This document shows, piece by piece, positions 45,210 through 54,518 of a stretch of 64,000 nt of DNA. The stretch covers positions 1-64,000 of the forward strand of contig JADJCH010000007.1 in the NCBI GenBank assembly GCA_016703325.1. Direction: 5' to 3'. A program made the position numbers and the translations under genes. The notes under the pieces were generated by a model. It saw nothing but the letters and a program-made list of their open reading frames with translations, ran no database searches and was not told where the DNA came from. The stretch is from Burkholderiales bacterium. Its GTDB lineage: Bacteria > Pseudomonadota > Gammaproteobacteria > Burkholderiales > Burkholderiaceae_C. Every line of letters begins with the position of its first letter. Positions within the stretch are counted from its first letter, which is position 1.

Positions 45210-46524
45210 AGGCCAGCTCTTCCTTGCGCAGCGAGACGATCGGTGCCAGCACCGTCGGCAGCGACTGCATCTTCGCCAGGGCGGCGCGCATCTCGCCTTC
45301 CACCGTTTCGTGGGTCAGGATGATGACGTCGGTCTGGTTCTCGCCCTCGGCGGACTCACGCTGCAGCAGGGCGTCGATCGAGATGTCGGCCTCGGCCAGG
45401 ATGCGGGTGATCGCGGCCAGCACGCCCTTCTGGTCGGCCACGCGCAGGCGCAGGTAGAAGGCGGTGCGCACCGCGTCGATCGGCAGGATCGGCGTGGCGT
45501 GCAGCTCGTCGGGCTGGAAGGCCAGGTGCGGCACGCGGTGGTCCGGGTCGGCGGTGTGCAGGCGGGTGATGTCCACCAGGTCGGCGATCACGGCCGAGGC
45601 GGTGGGCTCGCTGCCCGCCCCCTTGCCGTAGTACAGCGTGGTGCCCACGGCGTCGCCCTGCACCATCACGGCGTTCATCGCGCCCTCGACGTTGGCGATC
45701 AGGCGCTTGCTCGGCACCAGCGTCGGGTGCACGCGCAGCTCAATGCCGCCCACGTCGGTGCGGCGCTTGGCGATGCCCAGCAGCTTGATGCGGTAGCCCA
45801 GCTGCTCGGCGTAGCGGATGTCCACTGCCGACAACTTGGTGATGCCTTCGACGTGCGCTTTGTCGAACTGCACCGGGATGCCGAAGGCCAGCGCGCTCAT
45901 CAGCGTGGCCTTGTGGGCCGCGTCCACGCCCTCGATGTCGAAGGTGGGGTCGGCCTCGGCGTAGCCCAGGCGCTGCGCTTCCTTCAGCACGACGTCGAAG
46001 TCGAGGCCCTTGTCGCGCATCTCGGACAGGATGAAGTTGGTCGTGCCGTTGATGATGCCGGCCAGCCACTGCACCTGGTTGGCGGTCAGGCCTTCGCGCA
46101 GCGCCTTGATGATGGGAATGCCACCGGCCACCGCGGCCTCGAAGGCCACCATCACGCCCTTCTCGCGGGCGGCGGCGAAGATCTCCGTGCCATGCACCGC
46201 CAGCAGCGCCTTGTTGGCGGTGACGACGTGCTTGCCCGCGGCAATGGCTTCCAGCACCAGGGCCTTGGCGATGCCGTAGCCGCCGATCAGCTCGATGACG
46301 ATGTCGATGTCCGGGTTGGCGATGACGGCACGCGCGTCGGCCACCACCTGCGCGCCCTCGCCGACGATCTCGCGGGCGCGCTCGACGTTCAGGTCGGCCA
46401 CCATGGTGATCTCGATGCCGCGGCCCGCGCGACGGCGGATTTCTTCCTGGTTGCGCTTCAGGACGGCGAAGGTGCCGCTGCCGACGGTACCGATGCCCAG
46501 CAGGCCGACTTGGATGGGTTTCAT
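45208..46524 (-). CDS. hom: Homoserine dehydrogenase
   Basis: A 438-residue enzyme. The NAD(P) Rossmann motif GLLGIGTVGSG is at residues 6-16, the catalytic domain has GGIPIIKALREGL and GIINGTTNFILSEM, and a C-terminal ACT domain (about 350-430) gives feedback control by threonine. It reduces aspartate semialdehyde to homoserine. The ATG at 46524 (MKPIQVG) fits; a GTG 12 nt upstream is also in frame. It is followed by thrC and preceded by the aminotransferase. Confidence 0.95.
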   Translation of the reverse strand: MKPIQVGLLGIGTVGSGTFAVLKRNQEEIRRRAGRGIEITMVADLNVERAREIVGEGAQVVADARAVIANPDIDIVIELIGGYGIAKALVLEAIAAGKHVVTANKALLAVHGTEIFAAAREKGVMVAFEAAVAGGIPIIKALREGLTANQVQWLAGIINGTTNFILSEMRDKGLDFDVVLKEAQRLGYAEADPTFDIEGVDAAHKATLMSALAFGIPVQFDKAHVEGITKLSAVDIRYAEQLGYRIKLLGIAKRRTDVGGIELRVHPTLVPSKRLIANVEGAMNAVMVQGDAVGTTLYYGKGAGSEPTASAVIADLVDITRLHTADPDHRVPHLAFQPDELHATPILPIDAVRTAFYLRLRVADQKGVLAAITRILAEADISIDALLQRESAEGENQTDVIILTHETVEGEMRAALAKMQSLPTVLAPIVSLRKEELA

Positions 46525-46591
46525 GGGGGGTCTCACGGGGCGCCTAGTGGGTGCCGGGTTCAGGAAATGGGCGGGAAGCGCAACCAGCGGC

Positions 46592-47821
46592 TCAGGTGCC
46601 GTGACGCTTGCGGTACTGGTCGAGGAAGCGGGCGATGCGGCCGATCGCGTCGGTCAGATCATCCGAGTTGGGCAGGAACACCAGGCGGAAGTGGTCCGGC
46701 TGTGCCCAGTTGAAACCGGTGCCCTGCACGATCAGCACCCGTTCGGCGTCGAGCAGCTCGTAGGCGAACTGCTGGTCGTCGGCGATGGGATACATCTTCG
46801 GGTCGAGCTTCGGGAACATGTACAGCGCGGCCTTGGGCTTCACGCAGGTCACGCCCGGGATCTCGGTGAGCAGCTTGTGCGCCAGGTCGCGCTGGCGGCA
46901 CAGGCGCCCGCCCGGCGCGACCAGGTCCTTGATGCTCTGGTAACCGCCCAGCGCGGTCTGGATGGCCAGCTGGCCCGGCGTGTTGGCGCACAGTCGCATC
47001 GTGGCCAGCATGTTCAGCCCCTCGATGTAGTCCTTGGCGTGGCGCTTGTCGCCCGACACCACCATCCAGCCGGCGCGGTAGCCGCAGGAGCGGTAGTTCT
47101 TGCTCAGCCCGTTGTAGGTCAGGAACAGCACGTCATCGGCCAGCGCGGCGATGCTGGTGTGGGTGTTGCCGTCGTAGAGCGTCTTGTCGTAGATCTCGTC
47201 GGCGAAGACGATCAGCTGGTGCTGGCGGGCGATTTCGACGATCTCCTGCAGCAGGCTGTCCGGGTAGAGCGCACCGGTCGGGTTGTTCGGGTTGATGATC
47301 ACGATCGCCTTCGTACGCGGCGTGATCTTGGCGCGGATGTCGGCGATATCGGGCATCCACTCGCTCTGCTCGTCGCAGACATAGTGCACCGGCTTGCCGC
47401 CCGACAGCGCCACCACGGCCGTGTAGAGCGGGTAGTCGGGCGAGGGGATGAGCACCTCGTCGCCATCGTCGAGCAGCGCGTTCATGCTCATCGCGATCAG
47501 CTCGGAGGCGCCGTTGCCGAGGTAGACGTCATCGACCGTGACGCCCTTGATGTGCTTCTCCTGGCAGTAGTGCACCACCGCCTTGCGCGGGGCGAACAGG
47601 CCCTTGCTGTCGGTGTAGCCGGCCGCGTTGGCGAGGTTGCGGATCATGTCCTGCACGATCTCGTCGGGCGGCTCCAGGCCGAACACCGCCAGGTTGCCGA
47701 TGTTCAGCTTGATGATCTTGTGCCCCTCCTCCTCCATCTGGCGCGCCTTCTCCACCACCGGGCCACGCACGTCGTAGCACACGTTGGCGAGCTTGCTGGA
47801 CTTGGAAACGGTCTTGAGCAC
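46592..47821 (-). CDS. Alanine/aspartate-type aminotransferase (AlaA-like)
   Basis: A 409-residue fold-type I PLP aminotransferase. The PLP lysine is in NGLSKNYRSCGYRAGW (about residue 239), with the family segments SPDYPLYTAVVALSGG and INPNNPTGALYP. The GTG at 47821 (VLKTVSKSSKLANVCYDVRG) is chosen because it gives the standard AlaA-like N-terminus. It uses pyruvate/glutamate and probably makes alanine. It heads the leftward cluster, 67 bp before hom. Confidence 0.88.
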   Translation of the reverse strand: MLKTVSKSSKLANVCYDVRGPVVEKARQMEEEGHKIIKLNIGNLAVFGLEPPDEIVQDMIRNLANAAGYTDSKGLFAPRKAVVHYCQEKHIKGVTVDDVYLGNGASELIAMSMNALLDDGDEVLIPSPDYPLYTAVVALSGGKPVHYVCDEQSEWMPDIADIRAKITPRTKAIVIINPNNPTGALYPDSLLQEIVEIARQHQLIVFADEIYDKTLYDGNTHTSIAALADDVLFLTYNGLSKNYRSCGYRAGWMVVSGDKRHAKDYIEGLNMLATMRLCANTPGQLAIQTALGGYQSIKDLVAPGGRLCRQRDLAHKLLTEIPGVTCVKPKAALYMFPKLDPKMYPIADDQQFAYELLDAERVLIVQGTGFNWAQPDHFRLVFLPNSDDLTDAIGRIARFLDQYRKRHGT

Positions 47822-48021
47822 AGGGACTCCTGGGGCAGTCGAAAGATTCGATGGGCTGCGGTGCGCCGTGCGTCGCGCAGCGTTCGGTCGGGGCCGGGGG
47901 CGGGGGCGGGGGGAAGTGGTCAAAAAGCTAGAATTACAACACACGAACCCCTGGTTCCCGTCCCCGCGCCGCGGGGTGTCGTCGTGGCTGCGGCCCCGGC
48001 TTTCCCATTCCGATTGAAGCC

Positions 48022-48399
48022 TTGAAACTCCAACCCGACCGACTCGACGGTGTCAACGGCATCAACGGCTACGACGCACGCGGCGTGGTGGTCAACGGCC
48101 AGATCTGGCGCGGGGGGGTGCTGATCCCGTGGCAGGGAGAGGTTCAGACCTGGGCCGAAGGTGGCTTTGACGCGTTGGCCGCTGGGCATTTCGAGCAACT
48201 GGCGGCCCTGCAGCCCGAGCTGGTGATCCTGGGCACCGGCGCGCGCCAGCGTTTTGTGCACCCGAAACTGACGCGTGTGCTGCTGGAGCAGGGCATCGGG
48301 GCAGAGTGCATGGACAACCCCGCCGCCTGCCGCACCTACAACGTTCTGGTGGGTGAAGGGCGCAAGGTGATCGTCGCACTGCTGGCCGCCAGCGCCTGA
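48022..48399 (+). CDS. MTH938/NDUFAF3-domain protein
   Basis: A 125-residue protein of the Mth938-like domain family (DUF498). Family signs are NGYDARGVVVNGQIWRGGVLIP and PELVILGTGARQRFVHPKL with the GTG motif. A TTG start is used, since no ATG precedes the conserved KLQPDRL. The role in bacteria is unknown; eukaryotic relatives help assemble complex I. It is divergent from the aminotransferase and is followed by the peroxiredoxin. Confidence 0.85.
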   Translation: MKLQPDRLDGVNGINGYDARGVVVNGQIWRGGVLIPWQGEVQTWAEGGFDALAAGHFEQLAALQPELVILGTGARQRFVHPKLTRVLLEQGIGAECMDNPAACRTYNVLVGEGRKVIVALLAASA

Positions 48400-48474
48400 G
48401 ATGCCGACGATCCCCGGCGCGCCTTATAATCCAAGGCTAGCGTCCGCCGGGGCGCCCAGATAACAAGCCGCTGC

Positions 48475-48951
48475 ATGACGCCTGCTCTGAACAAACCCCT
48501 GCCGGATCTTGAGGCCAATGCCACGGGTGGTGTGAAATTCACCCCCCAGGCTTTCGCCGGCAAGATCATCGTCCTCTATTTTTATCCAAAGGACAACACG
48601 CCCGGTTGTACCACCGAAGCCATGCAGTTTCGCGACCAGCACAAGGAATTCACCCAGGCAGGTGCCGTGGTGTTCGGCGTGTCGCGCGACAACATGGCCT
48701 CGCACGACAAGTTCAAGCAGAACCTGGAACTGCCCTTCGAACTGATCGCCGACACCGAGGAAAAGCTCTGCCACATGTTCGGCGTGGTCAAGAACAAGAT
48801 CATGTACGGCAAGAAGGTCAAGGGCATCGAGCGCAGCACCTTCCTGATCGACGCCAAGGGCGTGCTGCGCACGGAATGGCGGGGCATCAAGGTGGCCGGC
48901 CATGTCGAAGAAGTACTCAAGGCCGTGCAGGAGCTCAAGCCCACCGCCTGA
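48475..48951 (+). CDS. bcp: Bcp/PrxQ-type peroxiredoxin
   Basis: A 158-residue thiol peroxidase. The peroxidatic Cys is C45 in PKDNTPGCTTEAMQF. The usual resolving Cys five residues later is Met (residue 50), so the enzyme works as a 1-Cys type or uses C99 (EEKLCHMFG). It reduces hydroperoxides. It is in the same direction as the MTH938-like gene, 75 bp after it. Confidence 0.93.
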   Translation: MTPALNKPLPDLEANATGGVKFTPQAFAGKIIVLYFYPKDNTPGCTTEAMQFRDQHKEFTQAGAVVFGVSRDNMASHDKFKQNLELPFELIADTEEKLCHMFGVVKNKIMYGKKVKGIERSTFLIDAKGVLRTEWRGIKVAGHVEEVLKAVQELKPTA

Positions 48952-49047
48952 CGATGTTGGGCCTTTGAATGCGACTTCCGCGCGCGGCGCCTCCCACGGG
49001 TTGCAGGGCGCGCGGACAGGGGGGACCGATACGCTCGGTCGGCTTGT

Positions 49048-49157
49048 GCATAATCGATCGCATGCCCAAGCAACCCGGATGGCCCAGCGCCCTGACGTCC
49101 GATCTGCCCTACGCCACAACCAAGCCGTACCGCCCCTGCCAGGGCGTACGGCTTTTT
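49048..49157 (+). ncRNA. Candidate short transcript or leader upstream of phoH
   Basis: A -10-like CATAAT lies near 49048-49053. About 70 nt later comes a strong terminator hairpin (49122-49154) with a T run. This is 65 nt before the phoH start and about 100 nt after the end of bcp, so it reads as an independent small RNA or an attenuating leader. A short frame (MPKQPGWPSALTSD) starts at 49062 and could be a leader peptide. The -35 box is weak. Confidence 0.35.
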
Positions 49158-49159
49158 TG
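49122..49159 (+). terminator. Rho-independent terminator or attenuator before phoH
   Basis: Stem AAGCCGTAC / GTACGGCTT (49122-49130 and 49146-49154), extended inside by GCCC/GGGC, is followed by a T tract. It ends the bcp transcript or the short leader. Confidence 0.85.
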
Positions 49160-49221
49160 TTCCCTTCGCCACGCCCGTTTCTCCAGGTCCGCTTCGGCGG
49201 CCGCCTGCTGACCCACTCACC

Positions 49222-51018
49222 ATGCCCCTGCCGAAACCCCCTGCCAAACGTGGTGCCATCCTCGCTGCCGCCGAATTCGAGGCCCAGGCAGCTCCCAAAC
49301 CTGCCAAGCGTCCCTTGAAGGGTCGGCCGCCGGAGCCGTCGACCGAGCCCGCCGTGGAGCCCGTGGAGGCAGCGCCGGCGGTGGAGGCGACACGGCAGGT
49401 ACCAGCCACCCCGCCGTTGAAGAAACCGAGAGCGCCGGCCAGCGTCGCCAAGGCGGTCTCTGCGCCCGCATCTCCCACCGCATCCCCCGCCGCTGCACCC
49501 GCCGTGCTGACCCCGGTCGCAGCCGCACCGATCGCAGCCGCCTCACCCACGGCGGTGTCTGCTGCGCCTGCGCGCGCGGCGCAGACCCGGCGCAGCCGCA
49601 AGGCCCCCTCCGATGGGCCGGCCAAGCTCTTCGTGCTGGACACCAACGTGCTGATGCACGACCCGATGTCGATCTTCCGCTTCGAGGAACACGACATCTA
49701 CCTGCCAATGATCACGCTGGAGGAGCTCGACGGCCACAAGAAGGGCATGAGCGAGGTGGCGCGCAACGTGCGCCAGGTCAGCCGCGAACTCGATGCCCTG
49801 GCCGCCAGCCCGGACGACCCGCGCAAGATGGACAGCAGCAGCGGCATCCCGCTGGCCCGCACCGGCCACCGCGAAGCCGGCGGCAAGCTGCATTTCCAGA
49901 CCTCCCTGCTGGAGGCACCGCTGCCCGCCGGCCTGCCGCAGGGCAAGGCGGACAACCAGATCCTCGGCGTCGTCCAGGCCCTGCGCAGCGCACACCCGGA
50001 GCGCGAGGTGGTGCTGGTGTCCAAGGACATCAACATGCGCATCAAGGCCCGTGCCCTGGGCCTGCCGGCGGAGGACTACTTCAACGACAAGGCACTGGAG
50101 GACGGCGACCTGCTCTACACCGGCGTGTTGCCGCTGCCGTCCGACTTCTGGGAGCGCCACGGCAAGACGATGGAGAGCTGGCAGCAGGCCGGCCACACCT
50201 TCTACCGCATCAGCGGGCCGCTGGTGCCCTCGCTGATGATCAACCAGTTTGTCTACTTCGAGGCGCCGGGCAGCGCCGCGCTGTACGCCAAGGTCACCGA
50301 GATCACCGGCAAGACCGCGGTGCTGCGCACGCTCAAGGACTACACCCACGCCAAGAACTCGGTCTGGGGCATCACCGCCCGCAACCGGGAGCAGAACTTC
50401 GCGCTGAACCTGCTGATGGATCCGGAGTGCGACTTCATCACCCTTACCGGCACGGCGGGCACCGGCAAGACGCTGATGACGCTGGCGGCGGCCCTGTCGC
50501 AGGTGCTCGATGAACGCCGCTACAGCGAGATCATCGTCACCCGGGTGACGGTGCCGGTGGGTGAGGACATCGGTTTCCTGCCCGGCAACGAAGAAGAGAA
50601 GATGGGCCCCTGGATGGGCGCGCTGGACGACAACATGGAGGTGCTGGCACGCGGCGACGGCGCCGGCGCCGGCGAATGGGGCCGGGCCGCCACCCAGGAC
50701 CTGGTGCGCAGCAAGATCAAGATCAAGAGCCTGAACTTCATGCGCGGGCGCACCTTCCTGAACAAGTTCGTGCTGATCGACGAAGCGCAGAACCTCACGC
50801 CCAAGCAGATGAAGACGCTGATCACCCGGGCCGGCCCGGGCACCAAGATCGTCTGCCTGGGCAACCTGGCGCAGATCGACACGCCCTACCTGACCGAGGG
50901 CTCTTCGGGCCTGACCTTTGCGGTGGACCGCTTCAAGGGCTGGCCCCACTCCGGCCATGTGACGCTGGCACGGGGCGAACGCTCACGCCTGGCGGACTAC
51001 GCCTCGGAAGTGCTCTGA
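49222..51018 (+). CDS. PIN-PhoH fusion ATPase/RNase
   Basis: A 598-residue protein. Residues 1-130 are a Pro/Ala-rich low-complexity linker. A PIN ribonuclease domain follows (about 135-290; LFVLDTNVLMHDPMS with the acidic residue, and LVSKDINMRIKA), and then a PhoH-like P-loop domain (about 390-598; Walker A GTAGTGKTL, LIDEAQNLTP, and GNLAQIDTPYL). Related PIN-PhoH proteins unwind and cut RNA. It is monocistronic with a strong terminator after it. The N-terminal linker is longer than usual. Confidence 0.93.
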   Translation: MPLPKPPAKRGAILAAAEFEAQAAPKPAKRPLKGRPPEPSTEPAVEPVEAAPAVEATRQVPATPPLKKPRAPASVAKAVSAPASPTASPAAAPAVLTPVAAAPIAAASPTAVSAAPARAAQTRRSRKAPSDGPAKLFVLDTNVLMHDPMSIFRFEEHDIYLPMITLEELDGHKKGMSEVARNVRQVSRELDALAASPDDPRKMDSSSGIPLARTGHREAGGKLHFQTSLLEAPLPAGLPQGKADNQILGVVQALRSAHPEREVVLVSKDINMRIKARALGLPAEDYFNDKALEDGDLLYTGVLPLPSDFWERHGKTMESWQQAGHTFYRISGPLVPSLMINQFVYFEAPGSAALYAKVTEITGKTAVLRTLKDYTHAKNSVWGITARNREQNFALNLLMDPECDFITLTGTAGTGKTLMTLAAALSQVLDERRYSEIIVTRVTVPVGEDIGFLPGNEEEKMGPWMGALDDNMEVLARGDGAGAGEWGRAATQDLVRSKIKIKSLNFMRGRTFLNKFVLIDEAQNLTPKQMKTLITRAGPGTKIVCLGNLAQIDTPYLTEGSSGLTFAVDRFKGWPHSGHVTLARGERSRLADYASEVL

Positions 51019-51035
51019 CCCCACCTTCCCCCCCC

Positions 51036-51074
51036 AAGCACCGCGGCCCCTCTTCAGGGGCCGCGGTGCTTTGC
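51036..51074 (+). terminator. Rho-independent terminator after phoH
   Basis: A perfect 16-bp stem (51036-51051 with 51056-51071) has a CTTC tetraloop and a following T pair. It lies 18 nt after the phoH stop and between convergent genes, so it may serve both strands. Confidence 0.9.
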
Positions 51075-51102
51075 TGCGCTGAAAGGCCTGACCGGCCGGG
51101 CC

Positions 51103-52002
51103 TCACTCCCGCAGGGCCGCGCGCAACTTGACGCCCACCTCAGGCCGGGCCAGGAAAGGGTCGCTGGGGTTGCGCTGCTGCAGGATGTCGTCCAGGCGGC
51201 TTTGCACCGGCGCAAGTGCATGCGGGTGGCTGAAGACGTAGAACTGCCGCGCCTGCACAGCCGCCAGCACCTTGGCGGCGATCTCCGCAGCGGTGACCTT
51301 GGCGGAGGTGATGGCCTTTTCGCTCATCACGCGCGAGATCATCTGGCTCTTGGTTTCCGCCCCCGCCGCCAGCTCGCTGGGCCGGTTGCGCTCGCTGAGG
51401 TGGATGCCGGTGGGGATGAAGTAGGGGCAGAGCACGCTGGCGCTGATCTGGTCGGTGACCAGCGCCAGGTCCTGGTACAGCGTTTCGCTCAGTGTCACCA
51501 CGCCATGTTTGCTGACGTTGTAGACACCCATGTTCGGCGCCGAGGCCATGCCGGCCATCGACGCGGTGTTGACGATGTGGCCCTCGTAGGTCAGGTCGGC
51601 CTGGGCCGCGGCCAGCATCATCGGGGTGAAGACGCGCACGCCGTGGATGACGCCCCAGAGGTTGACGCCCAGCACCCAGTTCCAGTCCGCAACGCTGTGC
51701 TCCCACACCAGCCCGCCCGATGCCACGCCGGCGTTGTTGAAGACGAAGTTCGGCGCCCCGAAGGCCGCCTGCGTGGCCGCACCCAGCGCCTCCACCTCCT
51801 CGGCCTTGGAGACGTCGCAGCGCTGCGCCAGCACCTCGGCGCCCAGGCCGCGGATCTCGTCGGCCGCGCGCGCCAGCGCCTCGGCCTGCACATCGGCCAT
51901 CACCAGCTTCATGCCGGCGGCGGCGGCCAGGCGCGCCACCTCCAGCCCGAAGCCGGACGCCGCACCGGTCAGCACGGCCACGCGGCCCTTGAGTTCCTTC
52001 AT
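51103..52002 (-). CDS. SDR-family oxidoreductase
   Basis: A 299-residue short-chain dehydrogenase/reductase. The NAD(P) motif is TGAASGFGLEVARLA at about residues 12-26, then NNAGVA near 90, catalytic Ser in TASMAG near 145, and YNVSK near 161. The extended C-terminal part is typical of putative keto-reductases in beta-oxidation clusters. It is the last gene of the leftward lipid cluster, 16 bp after the CurA-like gene. Confidence 0.88.
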   Translation of the reverse strand: MKELKGRVAVLTGAASGFGLEVARLAAAAGMKLVMADVQAEALARAADEIRGLGAEVLAQRCDVSKAEEVEALGAATQAAFGAPNFVFNNAGVASGGLVWEHSVADWNWVLGVNLWGVIHGVRVFTPMMLAAAQADLTYEGHIVNTASMAGMASAPNMGVYNVSKHGVVTLSETLYQDLALVTDQISASVLCPYFIPTGIHLSERNRPSELAAGAETKSQMISRVMSEKAITSAKVTAAEIAAKVLAAVQARQFYVFSHPHALAPVQSRLDDILQQRNPSDPFLARPEVGVKLRAALRE

Positions 52003-52018
52003 CGCGTTCCCCTGAGGA

Positions 52019-53053
52019 TCAGATCAGCTTGACGAGTTGCTTGCCGAAGTTGCGGCCCTTGAGAAGCCCGAGGAAGGCCTCCGGCGCGTTCTCCAGGCCG
52101 GGGGCCACCGTCTCGCGGTACTTCAGCTTGCCGGTGGCCACCAGCGTGCCGAGCTCCTTCAGCGCCTCGGGCCAGACGTTCATGTGCTCGCTGACGATGA
52201 AGCCCTCCACCTTCATGCGGTTCACCAGGATCAGCGCCGGGTTGGTCATGGGCGTGGGCGCGCCGTTGTAGCCGGCGATCATTCCGCACATCGCGATGCG
52301 GCTGAAGGCGTTCATGCGCAGCATCACCGCGTCCAGGATCAGGCCACCGACGTTTTCGAAGTAGCCGTCGATACCGTCCGGGCAGGCCTCCTTGAGCGCC
52401 TTGGACAGCGACTTCAGGTCCGGGTGCTGCTTGTAGTCGATGCAGGCATCAAAGCCGAGTTCGTTGACCACGTAGGCGCACTTGTCCGGTCCACCGGCCA
52501 GGCCCACCGCACGGCAGCCGCGCACCTTGGCCAGCTGGCCGACCGCACCGCCCACCGCACCGCTGGCAGCGCTGACCACCACCGTCTCGCTCGCCTTGGG
52601 TGCGATGATCTGGGTCAGGCCGTACCAGGCCGTCACACCCGGCATGCCCACGGCACCCAGGTAGGCCGACAGCGGCACGTGGCGGGTGTCCACCTTCTGC
52701 AATACGCCGCGCGCACCGGCAGGCACACGCTGGTACTCCTGCCAGCCGCCCATGCCGACCACCGCGTCGCCCACCGCAAAGTGCGCGTTGCGCGAGGCCA
52801 CCACCTCGCCGGCGGTGCCGCCGATCATCACCTCGTCCAACGGCTGCGGCTGCGCGTAGCTCCTGGACTCATTCATGCGCCCACGCATGTAGGGGTCCAG
52901 GCTGAGGAAGTGGTTGCGCACCAGCACCTCGCCGTCCCCCAGCGGGGCGATCGGCGTCTCGACGAGGCGGAAGTTCTCAGCCGTCGCCTCGCCGACGGGG
53001 CGGGAGGCGAGCAGGATCTGGCGGTTCACGGTATGCGTGGAGGTCTGTGTCAT
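52019..53053 (-). CDS. NADP-dependent medium-chain reductase (CurA-like)
   Basis: A 344-residue zinc-free MDR reductase. It has the N-terminal family block NRQILLASRPVGEAT, then FLSLDPYMRGRMNE, and the cofactor motif VVSAASGAVGGAVGQLAKVRG (residues about 158-178). Members reduce enone/enoyl double bonds. It lies between a thioesterase and an SDR in the leftward lipid cluster. Confidence 0.88.
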   Translation of the reverse strand: MTQTSTHTVNRQILLASRPVGEATAENFRLVETPIAPLGDGEVLVRNHFLSLDPYMRGRMNESRSYAQPQPLDEVMIGGTAGEVVASRNAHFAVGDAVVGMGGWQEYQRVPAGARGVLQKVDTRHVPLSAYLGAVGMPGVTAWYGLTQIIAPKASETVVVSAASGAVGGAVGQLAKVRGCRAVGLAGGPDKCAYVVNELGFDACIDYKQHPDLKSLSKALKEACPDGIDGYFENVGGLILDAVMLRMNAFSRIAMCGMIAGYNGAPTPMTNPALILVNRMKVEGFIVSEHMNVWPEALKELGTLVATGKLKYRETVAPGLENAPEAFLGLLKGRNFGKQLVKLI

Positions 53054-53081
53054 GTCGTCTCCTGATGAACATTCGGCGGGC

Positions 53082-53546
53082 TCAGTCTGAACCGGCGCCG
53101 TCCAACTTGCGTTGCAGGGGTTTCAGCTCGCGGCCCTGGGTGGGCAGTTTGCGTACGAATTTGAAAGTACCGGTGGCGTGGGCGCACAGGGCGCGGTTCT
53201 CGCCTTCGCCGGTGTAGACGCTGCCTTCGACGAAGGCCATCGTTGCGGTGCGGTGCAGCAGCCGGCCGATGCCGACCAGCCGGCCCTCGCCAGGGCGCAT
53301 GAAGGTGGTCTTCATCTCGATGGTCACCACCCCCGGGCCACCGCCGTCCAGCTCGCGGTTGACGCTGCGCGCGGCGTGCGCCATCACCACGTCCAGCAGC
53401 GTCATCGTGACGCCGCCGTGAGCGACCAGAAAGGAGTTGCACTGCTCGGCCCGCAGGTCGAGCGCAATCTCCGCCTCGCCACCCTCGAAGCGCAGCAGCT
53501 CGAAGCCCAGGTGCTGGACGAAGGGAATGTGAACGGGGAAGTCCAT
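53082..53546 (-). CDS. PaaI-family hotdog thioesterase
   Basis: A 154-residue acyl-CoA thioesterase-like protein. The PaaI motif AHGGVTMTLLDVVMAHAA near residues 44-61 contains the conserved HGG and Asp. MKTTFMRPGEGRLVGIGRLLHRTATMAFVEGSVY follows. The start chosen is MDFPVHIPF at 53546. It probably releases CoA from acyl intermediates of the neighbouring oxidation enzymes. Confidence 0.87.
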   Translation of the reverse strand: MDFPVHIPFVQHLGFELLRFEGGEAEIALDLRAEQCNSFLVAHGGVTMTLLDVVMAHAARSVNRELDGGGPGVVTIEMKTTFMRPGEGRLVGIGRLLHRTATMAFVEGSVYTGEGENRALCAHATGTFKFVRKLPTQGRELKPLQRKLDGAGSD

Positions 53547-53683
53547 GGCAACCAAGGGTCCGTGAGAGGGTTGGAGATTCCGCAGCGAGCGGACTCAGGG
53601 TGGTGCGAGGACCGCAGCCGTACACCCGTACGGCGAGGACCGCAGGGCCGCCATGAGTTCGCGCAGCAGGAAGATCCGCCCTC

Positions 53684-54478
53684 TCACGCGCCGCCGTGGA
53701 TGGCGCTGACGCCACCGTCCACCGCCATGATCTGGCCGGTGATGTGCTTGCCTGCGGCGCTGGCGAACAGCAGCGCGATGCCCTTGAGGTCGTCGTCATC
53801 GCCCAGTCGGCGCAGCGGGGCGTGGGCGGCCAGCTTGTCCTCGCCCAGCTTCTCGAACACCCCGCGCGTCATCTTGCTCGGGAAGAAGCCCGGGGCGATC
53901 GCATTGACGTTGATGCCGTAGACACCCCACTCCGCCGCCAGCGCACGGGTGAAGTTGATCGCGGCGGCCTTGCTGGTGTTGTAGGCCACCGTCTTCATCT
54001 CCACCGAGTTGCCGGCCAGGCCGGCGATGGAGGCGACGTTGATGATGCGGCCCCTGCGGCGCGGGATCATGCAGTCGCGGCCGATGGCCTGGCTGAGCAG
54101 GAACATCGAACGCACGTTCAGGTTCATCACCTTGTCCCAGGCCTCCAGCGGGTGCTCCTCGGCCGGGGCGCCCCAGGTGGCGCCGGCATTGTTCACCAGG
54201 ATGTCCACCGGGCCCAGGCGCTCCAGCGTCTCGCTGGCCAGGCGCTGCAGTTCCTCGGGCATGGAGGCGTCGGCGGCGATCCAGCGGGCGTCGATGCCGC
54301 GGGCCTGCAGGTGGGCCACGCCCTCCTCCAGCTCGGCGGCCTTGCGCGCGCTGATGATCACCTTGGCGCCGGCCTCGCCGAGGGATTCGGCGATCTGCAG
54401 GCCCAGGCCGCGGGAGCCGCCGGTGACCAGTGCGACCTGGCCGGTGAGGTCAAAGAGTTGCTTTACGGGGGTGCTCAT
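53684..54478 (-). CDS. SDR-family oxidoreductase (RhlG-like)
   Basis: A 264-residue SDR. It has TGGSRGLGLQIAESLGEAGA (about 18-37), NNAGATWG near 95, VASIAGL near 146, the catalytic YNTSKAAA (about 162), and the C-terminal QIMAVDGG. The start is MSTPVKQLFD at 54478. It resembles 3-ketoacyl-ACP reductases of the RhlG type. It sits in the leftward lipid cluster, 40 bp after the acyl-CoA dehydrogenase. Confidence 0.9.
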   Translation of the reverse strand: MSTPVKQLFDLTGQVALVTGGSRGLGLQIAESLGEAGAKVIISARKAAELEEGVAHLQARGIDARWIAADASMPEELQRLASETLERLGPVDILVNNAGATWGAPAEEHPLEAWDKVMNLNVRSMFLLSQAIGRDCMIPRRRGRIINVASIAGLAGNSVEMKTVAYNTSKAAAINFTRALAAEWGVYGINVNAIAPGFFPSKMTRGVFEKLGEDKLAAHAPLRRLGDDDDLKGIALLFASAAGKHITGQIMAVDGGVSAIHGGA

Positions 54479-54518
54479 CGCATGTGTCTCCTTGTGATCC
54501 GCCCCTGCAGACGGAGAG

